Assembly: GCA_963578475.1 (NCBI GenBank)
Contig: CAUZCL010000003.1
Span: 1-64,000 of the forward strand
DNA: 64,000 nt
DNA from: SMYC01 sp963578475
GTDB taxonomy: Bacteria > Acidobacteriota > Vicinamibacteria > Marinacidobacterales > SMYC01
Direction: 5' to 3'
The notes beneath the pieces were generated by a model. The model did no database searches, was not told the DNA's origin, and worked only from the letters and a program-made list of their open reading frames with translations. Both the position numbers and the translations under genes were made by a program. The number at the start of each line of letters is the position of its first letter. Position 1 is the stretch's first letter. Shown piece after piece: positions 17,753 to 26,884 of this stretch.

Positions 17753-19198
17753 CTAGCCCCTCCGCCCCGCGAGCAGAGCGGTCAGCTCTCGGACGGAGGC
17801 GAGCTCTTCGAGACGCCGGACGGCGTCGATGACCGGCTGAATCCGATCCTCTCGAAAGCCGGCAAAGCCCGCGCATTCTCGAAACTTATCGGCGACCTCG
17901 TCGTAGCTCATCGGGTTCGATGGGCTGCCTTTGCCGAAGTCCGCACGCCCGGTGATGTGACGACCGTCCACGAGATGGATATCGAGGATCGTGGTCATCT
18001 TGTCGTAGCCCGCCTCTTCAGCTACGGGATGGACACCAAAGTGTATTTTTCGAATCATCTTCTGCACGTCGGCGCGATGGACGACCTCGTCGACGAACTC
18101 GCGCAGACCACCTCGACGCTCGAGCAGCAAGATCGCCATGCAAAACTCCATCGAGAACTTTGCTTGAAGCTCGGTCTCGGGCCGGTGGTGGATGAGCGCG
18201 TTGGGCATGTTGTGGTTGGTGCCGACGTCGACACGCTCGACCATCGCCTCGTCGATGCCGTGCTCGAGAATGAGCTCGAGAAGCTTCGTCATGCCCGGAT
18301 GGGTGAGAGAGCCCGAGGGATGTGGTTTGATGGAGATACCAGGCTCGATGAAGGTCCAGGGGTTGCCGAGCTTTCCCTCGATCGCCTCGAGCGCGTAGCC
18401 CCCGCCATGAGCTTGAAAAAATCCGCGCGGCGATTCGAGGATGCGATCGGTAGCGGTCCATCCGCTCCGCGCAAGATCGGCCGCGAGCACGCCGGACTCC
18501 GCCGCGCGTCCCGCGTGAAACGGCTTCGTCATCGTGCCGAAATTCTCCCGCAAGCCGGCAGATTGACTCGCCGCGAGCGCCATCGCGTGTAAGCTCGGCT
18601 CGAGGGCGAGCCCGTAGAGCTTGGACGCCGCCGCGGCCGCGGCCAGCGTGCCGCATGTCGCCGTGGAGTGGAACCCGTGCTGATAGTGACGCGGCGACAT
18701 CGCTTCGGAGATCTTGGTCTCCACTTCGACGCCGAGATGGTATGCCAGCACGAGGTCGCGTCCTGACCGATCGGCCGCCTCCGCGATGGCGAGCGCCGCG
18801 GGCAGACAAGGCGCGGTGGGATGGGTCAGAAGACCATAAACGCGGTCGGTGCCGACCGCGAGCTGTGTGTCATCGTAGTCATCGGCGTGCATGGCGATGC
18901 CGTTCGCGAAGGCGGCGAATCGAGGCGACACTTTGAGCGGGGTACCGATAACCGTTGCTTCACCTGCAGTGTTTTGTGAGCTCAAGTAATCCTGAACGAG
19001 GCCTCCGCTCGACGCGACAGAACCGGAAAGCGCGAGCCCGAGGCCGTCGAGGATAGACTTGCGCCCGAGCTCCAAGAGCTCCTCGGGCAAGTCCTCGTAT
19101 TCCGTTCCCGTAATGAACCCGCATACTTCTCTGGTGAGACCCTCTCCCCGCCGCGAGTCCAGGTCGGGGGTAAAGTGCTCGATTTTCGACGACATCAT
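17753..19198 (-). CDS. MmgE/PrpD family protein (2-methylcitrate dehydratase-like)
   Basis: 481 residues, full length for MmgE/PrpD. Features include SILDGLGLALSGSVASS, the helical GIAMHADDYDDTQ with the active-site acidic pair, THPTAPCLPAALAIAE, YHLGVEVETKIS, GFHSTATCGTLAAAAAA and PHPSGSLTHPGMTKLLEL. The family dehydrates 2-methylcitrate or isomerises related tricarboxylates such as aconitate. It follows a TctCBA uptake system at once (6-base gap to tctA), so the likely substrate is the tricarboxylate or related acid that system imports. It starts at ATG with AGAGGT upstream. An SDR gene follows. Confidence 0.85.
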   Translation of the reverse strand: MMSSKIEHFTPDLDSRRGEGLTREVCGFITGTEYEDLPEELLELGRKSILDGLGLALSGSVASSGGLVQDYLSSQNTAGEATVIGTPLKVSPRFAAFANGIAMHADDYDDTQLAVGTDRVYGLLTHPTAPCLPAALAIAEAADRSGRDLVLAYHLGVEVETKISEAMSPRHYQHGFHSTATCGTLAAAAAASKLYGLALEPSLHAMALAASQSAGLRENFGTMTKPFHAGRAAESGVLAADLARSGWTATDRILESPRGFFQAHGGGYALEAIEGKLGNPWTFIEPGISIKPHPSGSLTHPGMTKLLELILEHGIDEAMVERVDVGTNHNMPNALIHHRPETELQAKFSMEFCMAILLLERRGGLREFVDEVVHRADVQKMIRKIHFGVHPVAEEAGYDKMTTILDIHLVDGRHITGRADFGKGSPSNPMSYDEVADKFRECAGFAGFREDRIQPVIDAVRRLEELASVRELTALLAGRRG

Positions 19199-19204
19199 TA
19201 CCTC

Positions 19205-20689
19205 TTAGCGGCGCATCAGTATTCGCGATACCAGCGCACGGGTGGGACGGAACAGAATACTTCCCGCAGCAAGGAGGAACAAAGCAAGCGCCACCGGGCG
19301 CGACAAAAAACCAGTCCAATCCTGGTCGAACAAGATCATCGATTGCGCGAGCGAAGTCTCCACCAAACTCCCGAGAACGAGCCCCATTATAATGGGCGCC
19401 GCACCGAAGCCGAAGCGCTTGAGCGCAAAGCCCAGGAATCCCGCCGCGAGCATGATCCAAACATCGACGATCGACTGCTCAACACCGTAAGCGCCCACGA
19501 TACACAGCACGAACACGCCCGGCCAGAGAAGCGTCTTCGGCACGAGACTGATTCGCGCGAAGAGCTTGGCTCCCACGAGCCCGATGACGAGAAAGAGCAC
19601 GTTCGCGAGCAGCATGGAGATGAAGATCCCATAGAGTAGGCTCGGCTGCTCCTCGAACAGATAGGGGCCGGGGCGCAAACCATGGACTTGAAGACCGCCC
19701 ATGATCACGGCCGCCGTCGCGCTCCCCGGAATACCGAGCGCGAGCGTCGGCACCATGGCGCCTCCTGTGGCCGCGTTGTTCGCGGCTTCTGGGCCGGCGA
19801 TGCCTTCGAGTGCACCCTTTCCGAAAGCCTCAGGCTCCTTCGACCACCGCTTCGCCTCGTTGTAGCCGATCATCGCGGCCATGGTGCTGCCTTCCGCCGG
19901 CAACACGCCGACCAACGTTCCGATGAAGCTCGAGCGCAGAATCGTCCCTCTGACCTTGCGAAAGCCTTCGAGGGACGGAAGGCGGGTCGCAGACGCGCCG
20001 ATGCTTTCGAGGCTCGCACCAAGGTTCTGCGATTGGCTCAGCGCTTCGGTCACCCCGAACAAGCCAATGAGCACGGGAACGAAGTGGATCCCGTCATAGA
20101 GATCCGGCACCCCGAAGACGAAGCGCTCGACGCCCGTGGTCAAGTCGACGCCCACGGTCGCTATCAGCAAGCCCAAGCATCCGCCGACGAGATTCTTGAG
20201 CGGCGCCTCGCCGCCGATCGACGAGAGCATCGAGAGTCCGAACACCGCGAGCGCGAAATATTCCGGCGGTCCGAAACCATAGGCCATACGCGCGAGAAGG
20301 GGTGCAGCAAAGAGCAAGACCAGAGCGCTAAAAATCCCCCCAAACGCCGACGCGAACGCCGCCATCCCGAGTGCTCTCCCCGCTTCTCCTCGGCGCGCCA
20401 TCGGATAGCCATCGAACGCTGTCGCTGCCGCCGGCGGCGCACCTGGAACGTTTAACAGGATCGCCGTAATCGACCCGCCGAACGTCCCCGCGCAATATAA
20501 AGCGGAGAGAAGTGCGATAGCGGGAACGGGCTCCAGATAGAGCGAGAACGGCAGAAGAAGCGCAACAGCCATGGAAGACGAGAGCCCGGGAAGCGCACCG
20601 ACGAGAACGCCACCGATCGTTCCGAGGGCGATGAGACCGAGGACGACAGGATCCGTTACCAGCGCGAGCGCGAGCCCTAGATCCGGCAC
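19205..20689 (-). CDS. tctA: Tripartite tricarboxylate transporter large membrane subunit TctA
   Basis: 494 residues with ~11-12 membrane helices. The N-terminal GVLVGALPGLSSSMAVALLL is the TctA signature, with a repeated match in the second half (IGTLVGVLPAEGSTMAAMIGY), reflecting the inverted-repeat fold. TctA is the permease of the TTT family, driven by ion gradients and fed by a periplasmic binding protein. GTG start close behind tctB. Its neighbours tctB and tctC and the downstream PrpD and SDR genes give a five-gene operon for carboxylate uptake and use. Intact. Confidence 0.9.
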   Translation of the reverse strand: MPDLGLALALVTDPVVLGLIALGTIGGVLVGALPGLSSSMAVALLLPFSLYLEPVPAIALLSALYCAGTFGGSITAILLNVPGAPPAAATAFDGYPMARRGEAGRALGMAAFASAFGGIFSALVLLFAAPLLARMAYGFGPPEYFALAVFGLSMLSSIGGEAPLKNLVGGCLGLLIATVGVDLTTGVERFVFGVPDLYDGIHFVPVLIGLFGVTEALSQSQNLGASLESIGASATRLPSLEGFRKVRGTILRSSFIGTLVGVLPAEGSTMAAMIGYNEAKRWSKEPEAFGKGALEGIAGPEAANNAATGGAMVPTLALGIPGSATAAVIMGGLQVHGLRPGPYLFEEQPSLLYGIFISMLLANVLFLVIGLVGAKLFARISLVPKTLLWPGVFVLCIVGAYGVEQSIVDVWIMLAAGFLGFALKRFGFGAAPIIMGLVLGSLVETSLAQSMILFDQDWTGFLSRPVALALFLLAAGSILFRPTRALVSRILMRR

Positions 20690-20694
20690 TTCCC

Positions 20695-21141
20695 CTACCA
20701 GAGAACGCCACTCGGAAAACGCATACCGAGTGCGAGAACGAAGACAACATAGACGGCCAGAGGAAGACCCAATGCGAGACCCGCGATACGAATCACGCTG
20801 CGCTCGCCCCAGTAAAGCGACAGCCCGATCGAAACGAGAAACACCGTCGCGAGCATGCCCACATACGGCACCAGCGCGACGGCGACCGTGAAGATCCCGG
20901 CGGTTACGTAGACCGGCCGCTCGAGCGGAGCGCTCGGCTCGTCGCGCTTGTTCCTCGAGAACGCAAGCAGCGCCAAGCTCAAGAGCGCCAGGACGGCCAA
21001 AACAATGCGCGGAAAAAACGTCGGCGGCACGTTCTGGGAGAGCATTGCCGGAACGTCACGAAACGTCCTCGTCGCGTAGAAGGCCGTCCCACAGAATAGA
21101 AGAAGCGCGACCCCCGCGACAACGTCTCGAGAAAACCGCAC
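20695..21141 (-). CDS. tctB: Tripartite tricarboxylate transporter small membrane subunit TctB
   Basis: 148 residues with four hydrophobic helices, the usual TctB pattern: VVAGVALLLFCGTAFYA, TFFPRIVLAVLALLSLALLAF, VALVPYVGMLATVFLVSIGL and VYVVFVLALGMRFPSG. TctB is the small integral subunit that pairs with TctA. GTG at 21141 was chosen: it starts two bases after the tctC stop, whereas the longer frame would overlap tctC by 70 bases. The order tctC-tctB-tctA is standard. Confidence 0.85.
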   Translation of the reverse strand: MRFSRDVVAGVALLLFCGTAFYATRTFRDVPAMLSQNVPPTFFPRIVLAVLALLSLALLAFSRNKRDEPSAPLERPVYVTAGIFTVAVALVPYVGMLATVFLVSIGLSLYWGERSVIRIAGLALGLPLAVYVVFVLALGMRFPSGVLW

Positions 21142-21142
21142 G

Positions 21143-22144
21143 TCAGTTTTCGCCGTCGTTCTCGCCGGCCTTCTCGACGATGCCGAGCTCCCGCATCGCG
21201 TGACGCGCTTGCCCATACATTTGGTGAATCTGGGCGCTCCACTCCGTCGCTCCTGTCACCGAGCGCCCATCGAGCCCCGCGCCCTCCAAATAACTCTGAT
21301 ACGTAGGATGCGAAAGACCCTCGAGCAAAGCTCGTTCGAGGACGCGAATCCGATCGGCGGGCGTGCCCTTCAAAACAACGTAGCCACGCACAGTGGAGTA
21401 CTGGGCGTCGTAGCCGAGCTCGACGGTCGTCGGGACTTCGGCGATAGCGGCCATACGCTCGGAAGCCATGACCGCGAGCGCTCGAAAATCACCCCGGTTT
21501 ATCTGGTCGAGACCTTCCGTGAGATTCAACCCCGCGGCGTCGATGTTGCCGCCCATCAAGTTCGTAACGATTTCCCCGCCGCCGCCGAACGGGACGACGC
21601 TGAGCCCAGTATCGGCGATTTTGGCGAGCATGGCCCCCGCAACGTGATCCACGCCTCCGATCTGCGTCGCTCCCCACTTGATGGGACGCTCCCGGCCGAG
21701 CGCAAGCAAATCGTCGAGCGTCTCGACGGGGCTGTCGGCGCGCACCATCACGACGATCGGATCGTCCGCCGCCCGCGCGATCCCAACGAGATCGTCGATG
21801 CTCAGCTTCGCCTGGTCGCGCGCGAGCGCGTAAAGATGTGTCGGGGTGATGCCCATCAAAGTGTAACCGTCCCGCGGCCGAGTGCTCACGTAGCTCATCG
21901 CCACGAGCCCACCGCCTCCGATCTTTGGCACGACGGCCATCCCGACCCCGAGCGCCTCCCGCGCGCCGACCAGCATGGTGCGTGCGGTCGCATCCGTGCC
22001 TCCACCGGGGGACGCGTGGGTGACAACGTCTATGGGCCTCGACGGAAAAGTTCCCTCGACCGTCTCACAGCCAAGCGTCGCAACGGCACAGATGCCGAAG
22101 ACGCCGGCGATCGAAACGAATCGGATATCGAGAACAGATGGCAC
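21143..22144 (-). CDS. tctC: Tripartite tricarboxylate transporter substrate-binding lipoprotein TctC
   Basis: 333 residues, Bug/TctC family periplasmic binding protein. The signal ends in CAVATLGC, a lipobox, so it is probably a lipoprotein. Family blocks: PIDVVTHASPGGGTDATAR (ligand carboxylate loop), GGGGLVAMSYVSTRPRDGYT and KWGATQIGGVDHV. The ligand pocket residues that set specificity cannot be read by eye. GTG start. First gene of the tctCBA-PrpD-SDR operon; the divergent side holds only gene remnants, so its promoter is between 22145 and 22396. Confidence 0.88.
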   Translation of the reverse strand: MPSVLDIRFVSIAGVFGICAVATLGCETVEGTFPSRPIDVVTHASPGGGTDATARTMLVGAREALGVGMAVVPKIGGGGLVAMSYVSTRPRDGYTLMGITPTHLYALARDQAKLSIDDLVGIARAADDPIVVMVRADSPVETLDDLLALGRERPIKWGATQIGGVDHVAGAMLAKIADTGLSVVPFGGGGEIVTNLMGGNIDAAGLNLTEGLDQINRGDFRALAVMASERMAAIAEVPTTVELGYDAQYSTVRGYVVLKGTPADRIRVLERALLEGLSHPTYQSYLEGAGLDGRSVTGATEWSAQIHQMYGQARHAMRELGIVEKAGENDGEN

Positions 22145-22396
22145 TAGGACTCCTGGCGCGAAAGAGTACCACGCGCTCTAGTCAGTTCTGCCACGCTGGC
22201 GCTGTGCTCATTTGGCGCAGAAGCTCCAAAACGTGACGTCATTCCGCGCTTTTTGGTCTCGTTTCCGAAAGCCGAGCGCGCCTTCCCCCGGCCATCCGCC
22301 TCAGCTTGCAGGCTTCCCGCCGGACCGTATTGCCCGTGTGGTCGCTGGCATAGTCCGTGCAATCTGCTGTAGCAACCTATTTGCAGGAGTAAGCGA

Positions 22397-22498
22397 GTGA
22401 CCAAACGGATTCTATTGTTGAGTGCAGCCGCGTGGTTTTTTTCGGTTGTCTCGTAGCACCCAGCCTATACGCAGCAGGATCAAATAGCAGAAATGAAA
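22397..22498 (+). pseudogene. Signal-peptide remnant of a lost secreted protein
   Basis: A GTG start with AGGAG upstream begins a secretion signal (VTKRILLLSAAAWFF). A run of seven T at 22436-22442 shifts the frame to GCLVAPSLYA, the cleavage region, and another frame continues as QQDQIAEMKE, the start of a coiled-coil mature protein. After this the sequence changes abruptly into a membrane-sensor gene. The body of the secreted protein has been deleted. Confidence 0.45.
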
Positions 22499-23154
22499 GA
22501 GTCTTCTTTGCTCCGATTTACGTCCGGTTCGTTTTCAAGCCATCGCTTGGCTCGAAGCCATGGGTCACGGTATTGAGCTCGATTGTGATGGGATGCGCCG
22601 TATCGGGAATGCATTACACCGCCATGTCGGCGGCTCGCTTTTATCCATCGGACCTCACCTCCGCCCCTGGAACAGCTCTGCCGCACTCTTTCATGGTCAT
22701 TTCTATCTGCGGGATCATGGCGCTCGCCGTAGGCATGACGCTCATCGGCACCATTGTAGACCAGAGGCTCGTCGAAGCCGCGGAGGCCCTTCGTGAGAGC
22801 GAGGCGCTCTCTCGACTCCTCATCGATTCCGCCGACGAGGGAATCTTGGGACTCGACCGGGAAGGGAACACGACCTTCGTCAACCCATCCGTGACCCGTC
22901 TGCTCGGCTTCGCGCCATCAGACCTGATTGGTAAACCGATACACGGACTCATCCATCACAGCCATGCGGACGGATCCCCTTATCCCGCGGACGAATGTCC
23001 CATCTTGAAAACCTGTTCCGAAGGCAGCCTGCATCACGTCAGCAACGAGCTTCTCTGGAAGATGGATGGCACCACCCTGCATTGTGAATACACCAGTACG
23101 CCGGTCAGGAAGGACGGCGAGCTGATAGGAGTGCTGTTCATGCTCGTCCCTTGA
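22499..23154 (+). pseudogene. MHYT-PAS sensor fragment
   Basis: The frame opens inside an MHYT membrane sensor: VMGCAVSGMHYTAMSAARFY holds the motif that gives the domain its name. A further membrane helix (ICGIMALAVGMTLIGTI), a short linker helix and a PAS domain follow (RLLIDSADEGILGLDREGN, VTRLLGFAPSDLIGKPIHGLIHH). MHYT domains normally have six or seven helices; only the last two remain, so the N-terminal half is lost and replaced by the secreted-protein remnant. It ends at TGA, four bases into the next frame, which seems to continue the same sensor as a GAF-like domain. Confidence 0.55.
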
Positions 23155-24020
23155 AAGAGCGCTTGAACACGGCCTTAGAGCTTCTGTTTAGCATGTCGGG
23201 AACGGACGGGGCCAATCGAGGCGGCGTGTTTCTCACCCATCCCGAGACGCAGAACCTCGAGTTGTTTTGTGTTCGGTGCGATTTCTCCGAAGATGACTTA
23301 GGGGACGCAAGTTGGATCGAGCACGAGCGACAGACATGCGAGCACGCTGGCCGCGTCGGCAAGACCATCGTCTCGAGCAAGGACTTCGAGGAGAATCCCG
23401 ATACGGCTCACCCTGCGAGCAGTTCCTTCCGCCGGCGTTACATCGTTCCCATCATGCAAGCGGAAAGTTGCATGGGGGTGGCATTCTGGCACAGTGGCTC
23501 GATCCCTCTATACGAGGACATCCGCGTGGGCAGCCCTGAGCGCGCCATCCTCGAGGACGCGGACCTGCTCGTCGCACCCCATTACGAGAAAATCGCGGGT
23601 TTCTTCGACTCGGTAATGAACACTCCGTCACGAGGCTTGAGGGCCGTCGATTTCGCCGACATCGCCCAACATCCAAGCACCGCCAACGTCCGGCACTACA
23701 GCTACCGTTTCGACATCGCTTTTCTCGGCCTTTCTCGCAACGAAGGCCCGCTCATCGAGGAAGTCGCCGCGCTCGCCTCCGACACCGACAAACTCATCAT
23801 TGTCACGTTAGGCGCCGACGGGAGCCTCGCCTTGTCACGCGGAGGCCGACACGAATGCTCCGCCGCGCGCGTGGGGAGCGTCGTGGATACAACGGGAGCC
23901 GGCGATACGTTCGCGGCGGGCTTTTTGAGCGAATATTGCGAAAGCCGCGACATCGCCGCGAGCCTGGAAAAGGGAGCCAAAAAGGCCGCCCAAACAAACC
24001 AGCAAATCGGCGCTTTCTAG
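23151..24020 (+). CDS. Fusion of sensor GAF-like segment and PfkB-type sugar kinase C-terminus
   Basis: 289 residues in one open frame. Residues ~1-120 (LNTALELLFSMSGTDGANRG, FLTHPETQNLELFCV, AGRVGKTIVSS, GVAFWHSG) look like the GAF-type segment that follows PAS in the upstream sensor. From about residue 135 the sequence is PfkB/ribokinase: IIVTLGADGSLALSRGG and the anion-hole/catalytic VDTTGAGDTFAAGFL, near the true C-terminus. The kinase's N-terminal sugar-binding half is missing. TTG start overlapping the sensor stop. This is a deletion scar joining a sensor to a sugar kinase; no activity is expected. Confidence 0.6.
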   Translation: MKERLNTALELLFSMSGTDGANRGGVFLTHPETQNLELFCVRCDFSEDDLGDASWIEHERQTCEHAGRVGKTIVSSKDFEENPDTAHPASSSFRRRYIVPIMQAESCMGVAFWHSGSIPLYEDIRVGSPERAILEDADLLVAPHYEKIAGFFDSVMNTPSRGLRAVDFADIAQHPSTANVRHYSYRFDIAFLGLSRNEGPLIEEVAALASDTDKLIIVTLGADGSLALSRGGRHECSAARVGSVVDTTGAGDTFAAGFLSEYCESRDIAASLEKGAKKAAQTNQQIGAF

Positions 24021-24049
24021 ACTCGAGAACCTCCTCTCCATTCGCAATA

Positions 24050-25168
24050 TTACGCGCGCATGGCTTTGAAGAATTTCGTGTGGCCACTGATGATGGTTTC
24101 TTTGGCGGCTAGGTCTACGTCCATCGACCACTCGCCGCGCTCGTGGGTGCCGCCGAGCAGGATGCCGTCCGTGCGCGGCATCATGTAGAGATCGCCATAG
24201 AGCGTGATGTAGTCGACTTCCGACTGAGGTAGCAGGAACGTCAATTGCCCCTTGATCGGGGTGAGCTCGTCGTCGCCGAAGATTGCCTTCGCCCCGAGGC
24301 CGGTGCAGTTCACGATCGCCGGCTCCAAGAGGGACAGAACGTCGGAAACGTCTTCGAACGTGCGGATGACGATCCGGCCGCCTGCGAGTTGGAAGTCACG
24401 CACCACGGCATTCAAATAGGTCGATGGCTCGATGAGCATCGTGACATATTGACGCACGTGCGGCACCGGGAACGGGTGCTCGTCGGGCTCGAGGTTTCTC
24501 GTTTCCGGAAACAGACCGGCGGTAGAGGGATCCTCACCTCCGCCACCGAAAGGATGTTCGCTCAAAACGTAGTTCGTCAGCCAGCGCACACCGTAGTGGC
24601 TTCCGAGCATGTTTTGGAACCTGCGATGCGAGAAACGTGACGCTCTCTCGAGCTGCTCGTTGAACGCCGGTGTCCGACGCCTGAAGTCGGCCACTGAGTA
24701 CGGCGACCATTGGCCCGCGGCGATATTCGAAGTCGTGTTCGGCGGAAGATCCTTGGCGTAGATGGTCACGTCGAGCCCGCGTTGTTGAAGAAGGCGCGCT
24801 GCCGAGAGCCCGAGAGCGCCGCAGCCGAGCACAGCGACTCTAGAAGGCGCCTCACCATCCTCGAAGAGCTTTTCGAGGGCGAGATAGGAGCTGCCCCAGG
24901 AAAGCGTCAAGCCTCCGCCGCCATGGCCGTAATTGTGGACGATGGTCTTCAGGCCGTGGCACTCCTTTTCCACGCGGAATCCCGGCGGACGGAATGGCCT
25001 CAATCCCGCCACTGTTCGGATGACGCGGTCTTCCGAAACTTTGACTTTCGGTAACGTCAGCATGGACAGCCGCGGCGACGCCGGCGCGTTTTGCCGTGCG
25101 GAGCAACCTCCGAAAAGCGCGCCTGCCGCCAAGAGACCTGTTTGTTTCAGAGCATTTCTGCGATTCAT
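24050..25168 (-). CDS. DAO-like FAD-dependent oxidoreductase with permuted domain order
   Basis: 372 residues, exported: twin-arginine-like NRRNALKQTG followed by a lipobox (GALFGGC). The FAD Rossmann motif VAVLGCGALGLSAARLL is near residue 115 instead of the N-terminus. Before it stands AGLRPFRPPGF...IVHNYGHGGGGLTLSWG, the block that ends normal D-amino-acid oxidases. Then come IYAKDLPPNTTSNIAAGQW and late IVNCTGLGAKAIF. So the C-terminal FAD-closing segment has moved to the front, a circular permutation of the DAO fold. It probably oxidises an amino acid or amine outside the cytoplasm. ATG start; intact; no partner genes. Confidence 0.8.
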   Translation of the reverse strand: MNRRNALKQTGLLAAGALFGGCSARQNAPASPRLSMLTLPKVKVSEDRVIRTVAGLRPFRPPGFRVEKECHGLKTIVHNYGHGGGGLTLSWGSSYLALEKLFEDGEAPSRVAVLGCGALGLSAARLLQQRGLDVTIYAKDLPPNTTSNIAAGQWSPYSVADFRRRTPAFNEQLERASRFSHRRFQNMLGSHYGVRWLTNYVLSEHPFGGGGEDPSTAGLFPETRNLEPDEHPFPVPHVRQYVTMLIEPSTYLNAVVRDFQLAGGRIVIRTFEDVSDVLSLLEPAIVNCTGLGAKAIFGDDELTPIKGQLTFLLPQSEVDYITLYGDLYMMPRTDGILLGGTHERGEWSMDVDLAAKETIISGHTKFFKAMRA

Positions 25169-25215
25169 GTGTTGTTTTGTACCATTTCTCCGGGTGGCCT
25201 TGCTAGACTCCGCAC

Positions 25216-25961
25216 ATGCTCATCGAAGCTTGTGTCGATTCCGTGCGAAGCGCCATCGCCGCTGAGAAAGGCGGGGCGGCGCGCGTCGAGCTCTGTACGG
25301 CTCTTCTCGAAGGCGGTTTCACCCCAAGTGCCGGAGCGATAGCGCGCGCTCGGGCGAACATCTCGATCGGCCTTCACGTCATCATCCGCCCCCGCGGCAG
25401 CGACTTTCTCTACGAAGCGCCCGAGCACGAAGTGATGCTCGAGGACATCGCCACGGCGAAAAGCCTCGGCGTGGATGGCGCCGTCATTGCTGCACTCGCG
25501 GCCGACGCCACCGTCGACGTCGCGCGCACGCGGGAGCTCGTCGAGAAACGGGCCCCATGAGGGTGACCTACCACCGCGCGTTCGACATGACGCGCGACCC
25601 ACTCGCTGCTCTCGAAACGCTCGTGGAGCTCGGCATCGATCGCATCCTGACCTCTGGCCAGGAAGAGTCCGCGGTGGCGGGTCTGGATCTTCTCGCGGAG
25701 CTCGTGAAAGTTGCTGCCGATCGCATCGTCATCATGCCGACCGGCAATATCCACGAAAAGAACATCGAGAAAATCGCGGGAACGACCCGCGCCAAAGAGC
25801 TGCATGTCACCGGCTTCGTCGAAGAAGATAGCGGGATGACGTTTCGCAATCCGCGGGTCTATATGGGCGGGCTCTTGAGGCCGCCGGAATATGCGCGCTC
25901 TGTGACGGATGCCCGAGCCCTCGCGGCGCTCGTCGAGCGTGTGGGAGGAAACCGTGATTAA
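25216..25961 (+). pseudogene. cutC: CutC family protein split by a frameshift
   Basis: CutC TIM-barrel protein, often called copper homeostasis protein though its role is disputed. Part one (25216-25560) has LIEACVDSVRSAIAAEKGGA, RVELCTALLEGGFTPS and HVIIRPRGSDFLY. Part two (25557-25961) has VTYHRAFDMTRDP, ILTSGQEESAV and ADRIVIMPTGNI. A single-base shift in the GGGCCCC stretch near 25550 separates them, giving ATGA-overlapped halves (25557-25560). In homologues this is one polypeptide. Coupled synthesis of two halves is possible, but a broken gene or a sequence error is simpler. The nucleoside hydrolase starts inside its last codons. Confidence 0.75.
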
Positions 25962-26877
25962 AGGACTCCTCGTCATAACACTCGCGGCCAAAGTCGTCTG
26001 GCTCGACGTCGACCCTGCCGTTTTGAGAGGCGGCCACGAGCCTGATGACGGGCTTGCGCTCCTCCAGAGCTTTCATTCTCCCGAGCTCGAAGTGCGCGGC
26101 GTGAGCGTCGTGTTCGGGAACTCCGCCATCGAGCAGGGCTATCCTAACGGCCAAGAGATCGTGAAGCGGTTCGGGCCGAAAGGCCTCGAGGTTTACAAAG
26201 GCGCTGCCAGCCGGGCCGAGCTCGGCGTCGAGAACGATGCGACGCGCTCGCTCGCCGCGGCGCTCCGCCGTGAGAAGCTTACCATCTTGGCGCTCGGTCC
26301 GGTCACCAATGTCGCGACGGTCCTAAAAAACCACCCCGCGCTCACGAGCCGAATCGAGGAGATCATCGCAGTCGCAGGCCGCCGGCCGGGACAAACCTTT
26401 GTCATCGGTGAAGGTGGACGGCCGCTCATGGACATGAACTTCGAGTACGACCCAGAAGGGTTCCAGGTCCTCCTGGATTCGGGCGCGCCCATCGTGCTCG
26501 CGCCTTTCGAGATCTCCGCCAAAACACCGATTTCACAAAGAGACATCGAGCGCTTCGCGAGGGTTCCCGATCTCGCCGATTTCTTTCTCGAGCCTTTGCG
26601 CGACTACGTGAACTGGTACGACACCCACTTCCAAGTGCGCGCTATCTACCCTTTCGACACTCTCGCGGTGGCTTACTTGACGTCGCCCCAATGGGTCGAC
26701 TGCGACACGCTACCCGTTCAGATCCAAACGCAGCCGGACGACATCCAGCCGAGCAAGAATAAGCCCTACTTGATCGTCTCGAGCGAGCTCGAAACAGAGC
26801 GCCGCGTCACCTACTGCCACACCGTATCCGACGCCTTCGTTCCCGACCTGATGCGGCGCCTACTCGACGTCCGGTAG
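25954..26877 (+). CDS. Inosine/uridine-preferring nucleoside hydrolase family protein
   Basis: About 307 residues. The Ca2+ and ribose-binding aspartates of the N-terminal family motif are present in modified form: VVWLDVDPAVLRGG then EPDDGLALLQS. VVFGNSAIEQG, ILALGPVTNVATVL, MNFEYDPEGFQVLL (the second ligand motif) and the late YPFDTLAVAY also fit. It cleaves the N-glycosidic bond of nucleosides for salvage. GTG at 25954, preceded by GGGAGGAAACC, overlaps the cutC stop and was chosen over longer frames. It has no clear signal peptide, unlike the second nucleoside hydrolase at 45.7 kb. Confidence 0.85.
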   Translation: MIKGLLVITLAAKVVWLDVDPAVLRGGHEPDDGLALLQSFHSPELEVRGVSVVFGNSAIEQGYPNGQEIVKRFGPKGLEVYKGAASRAELGVENDATRSLAAALRREKLTILALGPVTNVATVLKNHPALTSRIEEIIAVAGRRPGQTFVIGEGGRPLMDMNFEYDPEGFQVLLDSGAPIVLAPFEISAKTPISQRDIERFARVPDLADFFLEPLRDYVNWYDTHFQVRAIYPFDTLAVAYLTSPQWVDCDTLPVQIQTQPDDIQPSKNKPYLIVSSELETERRVTYCHTVSDAFVPDLMRRLLDVR

Positions 26878-26884
26878 ACCGTGA

